A DNA stretch of 64,000 nt from Bufo bufo (GCF_905171765.1 NC_053389.1:782384772-782448771), one strand, 5' to 3'; positions 45,546-57,250 are shown, counted from the first letter of the stretch. Notes: generated by a model from the letters alone, not told the origin. Made by a program: numbers and translations.

Positions 45546-46610
45546 TCAAAGGAAAAATCCAACATTTCTAACAAGAGATATTGAGGGATCATCAGGGTTT
45601 GCCCATACATTTAGATTTTTGTGGATCTCATCTGACTTAATAAACGCAATTTGAGGAGGACTCTCAGATGCAATGGTACTAGTGGTACTTGAATGCAAAT
45701 AATTATTAGATTTCAGAACTTTAGGAGTCATCACCTGTATAAAAAAAAAAGTGGAAAAATATATTTTTCCTGAAAAATAGTAAACCTATACCCTTGTTAT
45801 TTAAAGTGACCTTTGTTTCCAGGAAGACGTTTGTCTTCTTTCTAAGCGTCCTACTCTCTCCTTCCTACCATAAATACTCATCCCTTCCTCTAGTGCACAT
45901 ATTCCCTTGGCTGTGTGTGGGTCTGAGTTTTACGTTAATCTCTAAGGCTGACACTATCACAATCTCTCCAGCAACATAATGGATTACCAGAAAAAGTCGT
46001 TGACAACGAATTGAGGTCTGAAAATTAGCCAACAGGGGCCTCCCGAACTGTCATAAATATTCTGCATGTAAGTCATTTAGCTTCTAAAGGATAGGGATGC
46101 TGGAAGCAACAGACAGTCCCAAGGGACCCCAAGAACGGTTTCTGTCAATTTGCCATGGTAACGGGATGACAAAAGTCACAAGCAGCACCGCAGCATGATA
46201 CCATCAAAAGCAAAAATATATTCAGCAGGTGTTGTCTATTGTACCGAGCTTCCAAATAGGTAACAAAAAGGGGAAAAAATGCAGTCTTGGATGAAAAATG
46301 TTAGATGAAGCCATAGGGAATATTATTGTGAGGAGAGGAAGCAGAATAGAAGACGTTTCGATTTACATCTCATAGCTTAAGAGATGTTTCCTGAAATAAA
46401 AAAAAGCATCTTCAGGAAAAGCAAAATCTACAAGTATTCTCACAAAAACCAAGCCTTCCTACAGCAACATCAACGAGAAAATAAAAATGTGATGTGGCTT
46501 GGAATGCAGCAACACAAATACTAAATTTTAAGTGTTTTTATTGTGAAAATGTATACCATTTGTTATAGGGGGACTGTCTGGTAATATATGGCCATTCAAC
46601 TGTTAAGGTC
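45546..46610. other. No supported gene
   Basis: No frame with recognisable domains. The interval ends at a TTAAAGGGGTTGTGCC border (46611) that probably opens the nested region to the right. Confidence 0.45.
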
Positions 46611-46754
46611 TTAAAGGGGTTGTGCCACTAAATATTATTTTAGCTCTGAAAGGCCCCGTTTTTGTAGTTTCATTTTTCCCTTCCCAGAGCCATAACTTTT
46701 TTTTTTTCATTCATATAGCCATATGAGAGCTTATTTTTGAAAAACAAGTTGTAC

Positions 46755-47451
46755 TGTAACGGTCGCGTACACACACACACACAGGGGGGAGGGAAGTGAC
46801 CACTGCGCTCCACTCTTACCCCTGGCCCTGCCTACTTGCCTCGCGAGTCCTAATGACAGGGGACAACTGGACGGCAATCCCTAACTTGGAATAAGTGCAG
46901 GGATGACAGACAGACAAACAACAGGACGTGAACCGACCGAGTCAATACCAGGAAAGCTACAAAGTACAAATGGAGCAAGCAGAGAATTGTCAGGAGAAGC
47001 CAGGGTCATAAATACCAGGAGAGACGTGAAGTACCAAAGGAGTCAGCAGAGGATCATCAGGAGGAGGCCGGGGTCAGAATACCAGGAGAGCAGCAAAGTA
47101 CACAAGGAGCAGGCAGAGGATCGTCAGGAATTCAGCAGGAGGTAAGTACGCCAGGAAAGACCAAATCACAGGAGGAACCTAAATTAACAGGCAACCTGTG
47201 GCCAGCAGGCTGCCTGTATTTATAGTGGGGAGTGAGGGTCATGGGACGTGGCCAGCGTCACATGACCGACAGACCAACCAGTCGAGCACCAAGTGATCAG
47301 CTCGGCGCTCAAGGCAGACTTAGGAGCAGGGAGCCACCCAGCTAGTAACGCCGCCCTGGGAATGAGGTCAAACACAGATGCTCGTTTCCGAAGCTAAGCA
47401 GCAGGTCTGCGGCTAATGGGGGACCGAGTGCACCTTCGGAACCCCGTTACA
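46755..47451. mobile_element. Probable solo LTR
   Basis: Begins TGTAACGGTCGCG and ends CCCCGTTACA, flanked by TGTAC (46750-46754) and CGTAC (47452-47456), a 5-bp duplication with one mismatch. No internal coding region is present, as expected after LTR-LTR recombination. Contains a (CA)n run near 46771 and a three-copy 67-bp repeat. Confidence 0.7.
46945..47145. repeat. 67-bp tandem repeat, three copies, inside the solo LTR
   Basis: Units start ATACCAGGAAAGC (46945), ATACCAGGAGAGACG (47012) and ATACCAGGAGAGCAG (47079), each with GAGCAAGCAGAG/AGTCAGCAGAGGAT-type wording. Confidence 0.85.
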
Positions 47452-47718
47452 CGTACTTTATAATGGCACCATTTACTATTGTACAGGGTGGGCCATTTAT
47501 ATGGATACACCTTAAAAAAATGGGAATGGTTGGTGATATTAACTTCCTGTTTGTGGCACATTAGTATATGTGAGGGAGGAAACTTTTCAAGATGGGTGGT
47601 GACCATGGTGGCCATTTTGAAGTCGGCCATTTTGAATCCAACTTTTGTTTTTTCAATAGGAAGAGGGTCATGTGACACATCAAACTTATTGGGAATTTCA
47701 CAAGAAAAACAATAGTGT

Positions 47719-48370
47719 TGTAATGACCGGCGTCACGCAAAGGGAGGGAAATGGAAAGGCCCTGTCCAAGGGAGAGGGAAAGGTGGTGACCCCTGACTCA
47801 CCTTGCGACTGGCACCTGACTGCCCTGACGTCCCTAGACTGGTTCCTCACCCGTACGCTGATCACGTGCCTAAACCCTGGCTTTCCCTAAGATGAGCCCT
47901 ATGTAGTGAACGGGGCGGTGGGATCACTAGTCCGCACCACTGACACTAAGAGGAAAACACCAAGGAGAGGACAGACAATACAGACAAACATATAATCCCA
48001 GGTGGGCGACAACAGCAGACCACGAAGGCCCAACAGGGATCCGGAGGGTAACGTTCTGGAACAACAACCAGGGAACACAGTTACACAGCTCAAGTGGGTC
48101 ACTATAGAAGTCCAGGCAGGAAACGCTATATCTGGCAACCAGAGAAGTGTGAGAGGGGAATATAAGGAGGTTGGGAGTGCTGGACAAGAAACAGCTGAGG
48201 AGAAGGAACTATGGATCCCTGAGTGAGCCAAAAAGGGTTGCAAGGCAAACCCAGAAAGCTACCATAAAGAAACAGCACAATCTTTCTAAATAGAGCGCGC
48301 AGCCACCCGCTGCGACTTCCTGACCCCGGGTATAACGGAGTCAGGCGTGGCTCTTGACACCCTCGTGACA
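47719..48370 (-). repeat. 3' LTR of gag-less gypsy element
   Basis: On plus it reads TGTAATGACCGGCG at the left and ends CACCCTCGTGACA. The chromodomain-bearing frame runs into it and stops at 48286. Confidence 0.95.
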
Positions 48371-51300
48371 GTACCCCCCTCTCTACGAGGGGCCTCCAGA
48401 CACTCAGGACTAGGTCTCTCAGGATGAGAGGCATGAAAAGCCTGAACTAACCTGTCGGCGTTTACCTCAGATGCTGTAACCCACATTCTTTCCTCGGGAC
48501 CGTAACCCCTCCAATGCACCAGATATTGAAGAGAGCGGCGGACCCGACGAGAATCAACAATTTTGGATGTTTGAAACTCTAGATTACCATCCACAACAAC
48601 AGAAGGGGGTGGCAGCGGTGACGGTTCTAGAGGTGGAACATATTTCTTGAGTAACGACTTACGGAAGACGTTATGGATTTTAAAAGTCTGAGGTAGCTCC
48701 AGGCGAAAAGCCACGGGGTTAATGATGGCTACTATTTTGTAAGGGCCAATGAACCTAGGACCCAGTTTCCAAGAGGGAACCTTTAATTTAATATTTCTAG
48801 TAGACAACCACACATAGTCATTCACTCCTAGGTTGGGACATGGCGACCGTCTCTTATCAGCCATGCATTTATATCTACCTCCCATATTTTTCAAGTTAGC
48901 TTGCACCTTCTGCCATACCGATGAAAGAGATGATGAAAACCGTTCCTCTTCGGGAACCCCAGAAGACCCCCCCTCTTTGAAAGTACAGAATTGGGGATGA
49001 AAACCATATGCACCAAGAAATGGTGACTTACCAGTAGATTCCTGACGGCGATTATTTATGGCAAACTCGGCTAACGGTAAATATGATGACCACACCTCTT
49101 GGTTTTCAGACACAAAACATCTTAGATATGTCTCAAGGTTTTGGTTGGTACGCTCAGTCTGTCCATTCGACTGAGGATGGAAAGCTGAGGAAAAGGACAA
49201 GTGTACCCCAAACGGGAACAAAAAGCTTTCCAAAACTTAGAAATAAACTGGGTTCCCCGATCCGAAACAACATCGGAAGGGACCCCGTGAAGCTTCACGA
49301 TTTCACTGATGAATACCTGAGCAAGAGTCTTAGCATTAGGTAGTGCGGGTAACGCAATGAAGTGTACGATTTTGCTAAACCTGTCCACTACTACCAAGAT
49401 AACTGTTTTACCCGCAGACAAAGGTAAGTCAGTGATAAAATCCATTGACAGATGTGTCCATGGCCTATTTGGAATGACAAGTGGCAATAAAGACCCTGCA
49501 GGACGTGTATGAGAGACTTTCGCGCGCGCACAATTAGAACAAGAAGACACAAAATCCATTACATCCTGACGCAACCTTGGCCACCAAAAACGACGAGACA
49601 ATAGCTCCAAGGTTGCTTTACTACCCGGGTGCCCAGCAAGTGCCGAATTATGATGTTCCTTTAATAATTTGAGACGCAGGTTCAACGGTACAAACAATTT
49701 CTCTGAGGGGCAAGAGACCGGGGCGTCCCCCTGGGCCGCTAACACCTTCCCCTCCAGAACAGAGTGTACCGCAGAGACAACCACTCCTCTTTGTAGAATG
49801 GGTACCGGATCACTCACATTACCCCCTCCAGGGAAACAACGAGATAATGCATCTGCCTTGGTATTTTTTGCCCCAGGACGATAGGTAATAACAAAGTTAA
49901 ACCTGGTAAAAAATAGCGACCACCTAGCTTGTCTAGGGGTGAGACGCTTAGCTGATTCGAGGTACAGAAGGTTTTTGTGGTCCGTAATCACAGTGACGGG
50001 GTGGATTGCCCCCTCTAAAAAGTGACGCCATTCTTCAAACGCTAGTTTAATAGCTAATAGTTCCCTATTGCCAATATCATAGTTCTTTTCTGCTGCAGAT
50101 AGTTTTTTAGAAAAGAAAGCACAAGGACGCCATTTGCCAGGAGACGGACCCTGAGACAGCACAGCCCCCACTCCCACCTCTGACGCATCGACTTCAACAA
50201 TAAAAGGCTGGGAGACATCAGGTTGGATTAGTACAGGTGCCGAGGTAAACCTCTCTTTTAGAGAGGAAAAAGCAATTTTAGCGGCGTTAGACCATTTAGA
50301 AAAATCAGTCCCCTTCCTAGTCATGTCAGTAAGGGGTTTTACAATCACCAAATAATTTTTAATGAATTTTCTATAGAAGTTTGCGAAGCCCAAGAACCGT
50401 TGCAGTGCTTTGAGGTTCTCAGGAAGATCCCAATCTAAAATTGCCTGGACCTTCCTAGGATCCATACGGAAACCTGAAGCAGATAATAAATAACCTAGGA
50501 ACTGTATTTCCTGAACGGCGAAGACACACTTTTCAATTTTAGCATATAATTTATTCGTCCGTAGGACCTGCAGTACCTGTCTGACATGCACCTCATGTGT
50601 TTTCAGATCAGACGAATAAATTAAAATATCATCCAGGTATATCACCACAAACCTGCCGATAAGATGACTAAAAATGTCATTAACGAAATGTTGGAAGACA
50701 GCAGGAGCATTGGTCAGACCGAAAGGCCTGACTAGATTTTCATAATGCCCCTCAGGGGTGTTAAAAGCTGTCTTCCACTCATCCCCTTCCTTAATACGAA
50801 TCAGATTGTAGGCCCCCCTAAGATCAAGTTTGGAGAACCACCTAGCACCCTCAATCTGATTAAACAGGTCAGGAATGAGAGGAAGAGGGTATGGGTCTCG
50901 GATGGTTATCCGGTTTAATTCGCGAAAATCTAGGCAAGGACGCAGGCCCCCATCTTTCTTTTTAACGAAGAAAAACCCTGCAGCCACGGGTGAAGAAGAG
51001 GGTCTGATGTGTCCCTTAGCCAAGCTATCGGAGATATAATCTTTCATGGCTTGTCTCTCCGGACCCGAAAGATTATATAACCTGGTCTTGGGTAATTTTG
51101 CACCGGGAATCAGGTTAACCGGGCAATCATAAGGACGGTGTGGTGGTAACTTCTGACAACCCTTTTCAGAAAAAACGTCCTCAAAGTCCGAAACAAATGT
51201 AGGTAGGGTAGCTATGGAGGCGACTAAGCAATTGCTATTTAAGCAATTTTCTCTGCTATGCTCACTCCACTCCAATAACTCCCTGGCCTGCCAATCCACC

Positions 51301-51735
51301 ACTGGATTGTGCGCTACCAACCAGGGAAGACCCAACACCACCGGAGTGGGAAGCCCCTCCAGAACATAACATGAAAGCAACTCGTTATGGTGGTCCCCTA
51401 CCCGAAGGTGTAAGTTATGGACAATGTGAGTGAGGTTTCTCTGAGACAGAGGAGCAGAATCAATAGCGAATATGGGAATAGGTCTCTGTAGCGTACAGAG
51501 AGACAAACCCATAGTGTGGGCAAAATGGGCATCTATCAAATTTACTCCTGCTCCACTGTCTAGAAAAAAAGAAATAGTCTCCATCTTAACGCCAAAAACA
51601 ACAACCGCTGGCAACACAAATTGCGATGTTCGTATGGAGGAAACGTATACCCCCCGGCTGACATCCTCCACACAGCCTGGGGTTAGTAGTTTTCCGACGG
51701 TCTTTTGTTTTTGAGGAAGGAAGGCCAGATATAAA
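48286..51735 (-). pseudogene. Pol: protease, RT, RNase H, integrase, chromodomain; one frameshift
   Basis: On minus, an open frame of more than 870 codons runs from the LTR edge to about 49122. Its first residues (LAFLPQKQK) look like the end of gag, followed by protease DSG at 51560, RT with YLDD at 50628-50639, RNase H (VEVDASEVGVGAV), and integrase HHCC finger and first two D residues (MDFITDL near 49440, VSDRGTQF near 49260). A one-base shift near 49205 moves the rest (NGQTE segment, GPY-like region IGPYKIVAI, chromodomain QYLVHWRGYGPEE at about 48500) to a second frame ending at 48286. Apart from that shift, pol is intact, in contrast to the older related copy at 4661-7953. The upstream open frame extends into the 5' LTR to 51881 with no sign that this is a real start. 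Confidence 0.92.
48371..48390 (-). other. Polypurine tract
   Basis: GTACCCCCCTCTCTACGAGG on plus is purine-rich on the element's own strand and sits directly next to the 3' LTR. Confidence 0.65.
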
Positions 51736-52386
51736 TGAATGACCGGCGTCACGCAAAGGGAGGGAAATGGGAAGGCCCTGTCCAAGGGAGAGGGAAAGGT
51801 GGTGACCCCTGACTCACCTTGCGGCTGGCACCTGACTGCCCTGACGTCCCTAGACGGGTTCCTCACCCGTACGCCAATCACGTGCCTAAACCCTGGCTTT
51901 CCCTAAGATGAGCCCTATGTAGTGAACGGGGCAGTGGGATCACTAGTCCGCACCACTGACACTAAGAGGAAAACACCAAGGAGAGGACAGACAATACAGA
52001 CAAACATATAATCCCAGGTGGGCAACAACAGCAGACCATGAAGGCCCAACAGGGATCCGGAGGGTAACGTTCTGGAACAACAACCAGGGAACACAGTTAC
52101 ACAGCTCCAGTGGGTCAGTATAGAAGTCCAGGCAGGAAGCTCTATATCTGGCAACCAGAGAAGTGTGAGAGGGGAATATAAGGAGGTTTGGAGTGCTGGA
52201 CAAGAAACAGCTGAGGAGAAGGAGCTACGGATCCCTGAGTGAGCCAAAAAGGGTTGCAAGGCAAACCCAGAAAGCTACCATAAAGAAACAGCACAATCTT
52301 TCTACATAGAGCGCGCAGCCACTCGCTGCGACTTCCTGACCCCGGGTATAACGGAGTCAGGAGTGGCTCTTGACACCCTCGTGACA
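51736..52386 (-). repeat. 5' LTR of gag-less gypsy element
   Basis: Matches the other LTR throughout, but at its internal edge reads TGAATGACC where the other reads TGTAATGACC. On the element's strand the expected ...CATTACA end is replaced by ...CATTCA running into pol-side sequence, so the deletion may have removed the last few LTR bases. Confidence 0.93.
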
Positions 52387-52447
52387 GGTGTGCTTGGTTT
52401 TAACGTAACTTTATTCTTTCATGAGTTATTTACAAGTTTCTGACAAC

Positions 52448-52591
52448 TTATAAAATGTGTTCAATGTGCTGCCCATTGTGTTGGATTGTCAATGCAACCC
52501 TCTTCTCCCACTCTTTACACACTGATAGCAACACCGCAGGAGAAATGCTAGCACAGGCTTCCAGTATCCGTAGTTTCAGGTGCTGCACATC
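52448..52591 (-). pseudogene. Transposase C-terminal tail, left arm copy
   Basis: On minus, a frame encodes RDVQHLKLRILEACASIS and ends WEKRVALTIQHNGQHIEHIL then a stop at 52448. This resembles the tail of a mariner/Tc1-superfamily transposase; the catalytic region is absent. A near-identical copy runs in the opposite direction at 52634-52777. Assignment to the superfamily rests mainly on the TA duplication. Confidence 0.6.
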
Positions 52592-52633
52592 TCGTATTTT
52601 CACAGCATAGACTATTGCCTTCAGATGATACGA

Positions 52634-52777
52634 GATGTGCAGCACCTGAAACTACGGATACTGGAAGCCTGTGCTAGCATTTCTCCTGCGGTGTTGCTAT
52701 CAGTGTGTGAAGAGTGGGAGAAAAGGGTTGCATTGACAATCCAACACAATGGGCAGCACATTAAACACATTTTATAA
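52634..52777 (+). pseudogene. Transposase C-terminal tail, right arm copy
   Basis: The plus-strand mirror of 52448-52591: RDVQHLKLRILEACASIS to a TAA at 52775-52777, with one or two residue changes (CEEWEKR, HIKHIL). It is the second arm of the foldback element and has no catalytic region. Confidence 0.6.
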
Positions 52778-53010
52778 GTGGTCAGAAACTTGTAAATAAC
52801 TCATGAAATAATAAAGTTACGTTAAAACCAAGCACACCATTGTTTTTCTTGTGAAATTCCCAATAAGTTTGATGTGTCACATGACCCTCTTCCTATTGAA
52901 AAAACAAAAGTTGGATTCAAAATGGCCGACTTCAAAATGGCCACCATGGTCACCACCCATCTTGAAAAGTTTCCCCCCTCACATATACTAATGTGCCACA
53001 AGAAGTTAAT

Positions 53011-53242
53011 ATCACCAACCATTCCCATTTTATTAAGGTGTATCCATATAAATGGCCCACCCTGTATACTATTTAGTGGGAAGCTGGCAAAAAAATGCAA
53101 TTTTGGTGGAATTGAAAAAAAAAACCATCACCAACCATTCCCATTTTATTAAGGTGTATCCATTTAAATGGCCCACCCTGTATACTATTTAGTGGGAAGC
53201 TGGCAAAAAAATTCCATTTTGGTGGAATTGAAAAAACAAAAA
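53011..53242. repeat. 116-bp tandem duplication spanning the foldback end
   Basis: ATCACCAACCATTCCCATTT recurs at 53011 and 53127. Each unit includes the terminal repeat of the foldback element (GGCCCACCCTGTATACTA) plus its flank (GGGAAGCTGGCAAAAAAA). The duplication therefore happened after the transposon had inserted. Confidence 0.9.
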
Positions 53243-53245
53243 AAA

Positions 53246-54167
53246 AAAAACAATTCAGCCACAGTTTTGTGAGTATTTTTTTTTACATTCCTATGTGATA
53301 AAATGGACCTGTTACTTTCATTCTCCAGGTCAGTACGTTTAAAACAATACCACACTTGTATAGTTTTTCTTGTGTTTTCTTTTCATCGCCACATTCTGAC
53401 CCTTATAACTTTTTGTAGTTACTGTATGTGTACGGAGCTGAGTGAGGGCCAATTTTGGCAGGGTGATCTGTACTTTTCACTTATACCATTTTGAAGCGTG
53501 TGTGATTTTTAGGTCACTTTTTATTACATTTTTTTTTTCCGGAGGGGAAGTGACAAAAATTGTGACATTTGGCCATTTAGAATTTTTTTCCGTTGCTCTA
53601 TTCACCGTATGGGATAAATATTGTTATATTTAAATAGCATGAGCATTTTTGGATGCGGTGACGCCTATAATGCTTTTCTTTAATAGTTTATTTATTTTGA
53701 TTTGAGGGAAAGGGGGGGATTTGAAGATTTGAAGAATTTTTTAAAAATGTTAACTTTTTTTTTAAGTCACCCTAAGTTTCGATAATTAGCAATTATAAAC
53801 ACACCATTCACTGTATTCTAATACAGTGCTGCTACCTGCTGGCCTGTATTGGAATATTCCAGTGATGGGTATTGGAGCCTGCTGGAGGCTCCGAGCCATC
53901 GCCGGAGCACTACAGCTTCCATGATCTCAGCCGAGGAACGCTGTTATGTGTGCACCACATGCGTCTGCACCACTCAGAAGCCGTGGTCATATTTGACTAC
54001 GGCATCTGAGGAGTTAAATGTATGTTATCAGCCTTATGACTGATCGCATACATTCGCTCCAGGCCTCTGCTGTCTGAAACAGCAGAAAACCGGGGGCTAT
54101 GGCGCCCGCTGCACGCACAAACGGGCGCCATAAAGTGCTGACTTCTGCAGCACATGTACAGGGTTAA
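53246..54167. repeat. piggyBac-like non-coding sequence ending at TTAA
   Basis: AT-rich sequence with amphibian piggyBac-arm wording (for example TCTCCAGGTCAGTACG, TAACTTTTTGTAGT, GTGTGTGATTTTTAGGTCAC), ending in ...CATGTACAGGGTTAA at 54167. It probably continues leftward across the nested insertions to the TTAA at 46611; the two ends do not match well as inverted repeats, so this is tentative. Confidence 0.4.
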
Positions 54168-54517
54168 TACAATTCAGCATGAAAAACGACATACTTCTGT
54201 AATTTAATTTCTGTTACAAAATGATGCATTTTGTGAGTTATTCTTTTTATTCATTATAATGGCTCTTTCTGATGTTTAATCTGTGCACATCCACAGGGGC
54301 GGACTGGCCATAGACCCTACAGGGAAATTTCCCAGTGGGCCGATACCCAGGGGTCAGCCTGAGCCCTCCTCACTGGCCACATAATGATTTGATGCTCACA
54401 GCATTAATTAATGCTAGAAGCATCAGATACTTACAGGTGCCCTCTTGAACTCAACTCTATCACCGTCCTCAGGACCCTGTACAAATTCCTACAAGACTTC
54501 AGGGCCAGGCGTAAGTA

Positions 54518-56110
54518 CAAACCTGATTCCAAAAAAGTTGGGACACTATACAAATCGTGAATAAAAACTGAATGCAATGATGTGGAGGTGCCAACTTCTA
54601 ATATTTTATTCAGAATAGAACATAAATCACGGAACAAAAGTTTAAACTGAGAAAATGTACCATTTTAAGGGAAAAATATGTTGAATCAGAATTTCATGGT
54701 GTCAACAAATCCCCAAAAAGTTGGGACAAGGCCATTTTCACCACTGTGTGGCATCTCCCCTTCTTCTTACAACACTGAACAGACGTCTGGGGACCGAGGA
54801 GCCCAGTTTCTCAAGTTTAGAAATAGGAATGCTCTCCCATTCTTGTCAAATACAGGCCTCTAACTGTTCAATCGTCTTGGGCCTTCTTTGTTGCACCTTC
54901 CTCTTTATGATGCGCCAAATGTTCTCTATAGGTGAAAGATCTGGACTGCAGACTGGCCATTTCAGTACCCGGATCCTTCTCCTACGCAGCCATGATGTTG
55001 TGATTGATGCAGAATGTGGTCTGGCATTATCTTGTTGAAAAATGCAGGGTCTTCCCTGAAAGAGATGACGTCTGGATGGGAGCATATGTTGTTCTAGAAC
55101 CTGAATATATTTTTCTGCATTGATTGTGCCTTTCCAGACATGCAAGTTGCCCATGCCACACGCACTCATGCAACCCCATACCATCAGAGATGCAGGCTTC
55201 TGAACTGAGCGTTGATAACAACTTGGGTTGTCCTTGTCCTCTTTGGTCCGGATGACATGGCGTCCCAGATTTCAAAAAAGAACTTTGAATCGTGACTCGT
55301 CTGACCACAGAACAGTCTTCCATTTTACCACACTCCATTGTAAATGATCCCTGGCCCAGTGAAAACGCCTGAGCTTGTGGATCTTGCTTAGAAATGGCTT
55401 CTTCTTTGCACTGTAGAGTTTCAGCTGGCAACGGCGGATGGCACGGTGGATTGTGTTCACTGACAATGGTTTCTGGAAGTATTCCTGAGCCCATTCTGTG
55501 ATTTCCTTTACAGTAGCATTCCTGTTTGTGGTGCAGTGTCGTTTAAGGGCCCGGAGATCACGGGCATCCAGTATGGTTTTACGGCCTTGACCCTTACGCA
55601 CAGAGATTGTTCCAGATTCTCTGAATCTTCGGATGATGTTATGCACAGTTGATGATGATAGATGCAAAGTCTTTGCAATTTTTCGCTGGGTAACACCTTT
55701 CTGATATTGCTCCACTATCTTTCTGCGCAACATTGTGGGAATTGGTGATCCTCTGCCCATCTTGGCTTCTGAGAGACACTGCCACTCTGAGAAGCTCTTT
55801 TTATACCCAATCATGTTGCCAATTGACCTAATTAGTGTTAATTGGTCTTCCAGCTCTTCGTTATGCTCAAATTTACTTTTTCCAGCCTCTTATTGCTACT
55901 TGTCCCAACTTTTTGGGATTTGTTGACACCGTGAAAATTGGAATCAACGTATTTTTCCTTTAAAATGATACATTTACTCGGATTAAACGTTTGATCTGTC
56001 ATCTACGTTCTATTACAAATAAAATATTGACATTTTCTATCTCCACATCATTGCATTCAGTTTTTATTCACAATTTGTTTAGTGTCCCAACTTTTTTGGA
56101 ATCCAGTTTG
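54518..56110 (-). mobile_element. Tc1-like transposon, nearly complete
   Basis: Ends CAAACCTGATTCCAAAAAAG and its inverse are bounded by TA (54516-54517, 56111-56112). At 1593 bp it has the standard size. Inverted repeats extend roughly 200 bp (AATGCAATGATGTGGAG / CTCCACATCATTGCATT). The transposase fills the centre on the minus strand. Confidence 0.93.
54738..55760 (-). pseudogene. Tc1-like transposase with two in-frame stops
   Basis: Start ATG at 55760 (MGRGSPIPTMLRRKIVEQ), chosen because the upstream extension to 55814 lies in the terminal-repeat region. A single frame of 340 codons ends at TGA 54738-54740, with two in-frame TGA codons (55272-55274 and 54846-54848) and no frameshift. The bipartite helix-turn-helix region (TQRKIAKTLHLSSSTVHNI, then EITEWAQEY) precedes the DDE core: D in LWSDESR, D in FQQDNARPH, E in PDLSPIENIW. 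All catalytic residues are kept; only nonsense codons disable it. It lies alone between the inverted repeats. Confidence 0.92.
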
Positions 56111-56112
56111 TA

Positions 56113-57250
56113 CGTCTTCACTGCCTGGCCCTGTCAGTCAGTCAAAGTGGTGAAGATTAGCGGAGTCTTGGGCGCAAAAAAATGCAACAGCACTGCCCTC
56201 GTTGCACCCAAGAGCTAATTAGCATAACATAAAAGGCCATTTTTCTCCACAATGAGGCCTTCGATGGATATGGAACAAATACCATTAGAACCTTCTGACC
56301 AGTGCGTATCCGGCCTGCATGGAGGATTGATTACCAGGTATGTGGTAACAGATTGCCTCACTCACCTAAACATCTGTAGGCAACAATCCTCCAACAAGTG
56401 GTGCATGTGTCAGTCACGGATGGAAAAAGTGAAGAGGAATGCACTCAGCAGTACTCTCTGCCTGTGGCACAGATGGAAGAAACCCATTTACAGTATTTGG
56501 TTGTCAACATCACAGGTAGAAAAAAAATGTAATGTTCCAAGTACCTCAGCATAAAATGAAAATAATTATATTTGATGACATTTAGCCATGTCACAAATCA
56601 CAGCACACTGCAATTAAAAAGTAAATCTGTAACATTCACTGAAAATGTCCCAACCACAATTTAATAATTCATAGAGCCTCATGGCAATGTAAGATGGGGC
56701 CCCCACCACTGAGTGTAAGAAAATTAAAACAGCAGCATAAGTAGCAATAATTAAAGGTATTGTGACAACTCGGGGTCACTTAGCTCTCAAGGATCACAGT
56801 CTTCTCCGCTTAGACAGTTGGCACCCCTCAAGAATCCACTCCAGCACTGCAGATTTGGGTGCAAACTGGCCACAACCAGCTTTATTGTCACTTTTACAGC
56901 AGAGCAAACATAACTCAAAACATAAACTATCGGCTGTCGGGCCCCTAACTACACAGGAGTTTCCCCTCTCTATCGGGATCTGGGTCTACCACCCAGCTCC
57001 CCAAGACACAACTCCGTGGTTACCCCACACAGGGTTAGTGGGTCCCGGCTCCCACAGGCCTTGGCGCAGCCTGCTCCTTCCCCAGCCCTGATTGAGGGGC
57101 CCAGCCCACATTTACCTGAGCTCCTCAGCTGGCTGCTAATTACCTTCATTATCAGCCTGGCTGCAGCAGACAGTGGGAAAACCCTATCTTCCCAGCCTTT
57201 CTTGTTCTCACCCAGCTTCCTCTGGGTGAGATACACCATTTTAATTTCAG
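56113..57250. other. No supported gene; possible LTR-like segment
   Basis: TGTGACAACTCGGGGTCACT at 56761 resembles an LTR start and the following 400-500 bp are GC-richer, but no matching end or duplication was found. Nothing else is supported. Confidence 0.35.

Larger units (their letters stand above)
47719..52386 (-). mobile_element. Gag-less Ty3/gypsy chromovirus-type retrotransposon
   Basis: Two 651-652 bp LTRs (47719-48370 and 51736-52386) flank only pol. Target duplicates are AGTGT (47714-47718) and GGTGT (52387-52391), one mismatch. Transcription runs on the minus strand, so the right LTR is the 5' one. No gag and no primer-binding site lie between the 5' LTR and protease. The LTRs differ by 18 substitutions and one indel by eye (about 2.8%), so this is a relatively young insertion. 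Confidence 0.93.
47484..53064. mobile_element. TA-flanked foldback (Tc1/mariner-type) transposon split by gypsy
   Basis: Ends CAGGGTGGGCCATTTATATG and its inverse are bounded by TA (47482-47483, 53065-53066). Excluding the gypsy element (47719-52386 plus one 5-bp duplicate), the remaining roughly 900 bp form two long inverted arms meeting near 52610. Both arms encode the same transposase-like C-terminal tail in opposite directions, so the element looks like two 3' halves joined head to head. Confidence 0.85.

Noticed and set aside
47899..48434. Minus-strand frames of about 100 codons inside the LTRs, repeated at 51915-52259
   Set aside because: They appear in both LTR copies because the LTRs are duplicates; no coding evidence beyond that.
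56761..57240. Second solo LTR
   Set aside because: Only an LTR-like start was seen; no matching end or 5-bp duplication, so it is not called as an element.
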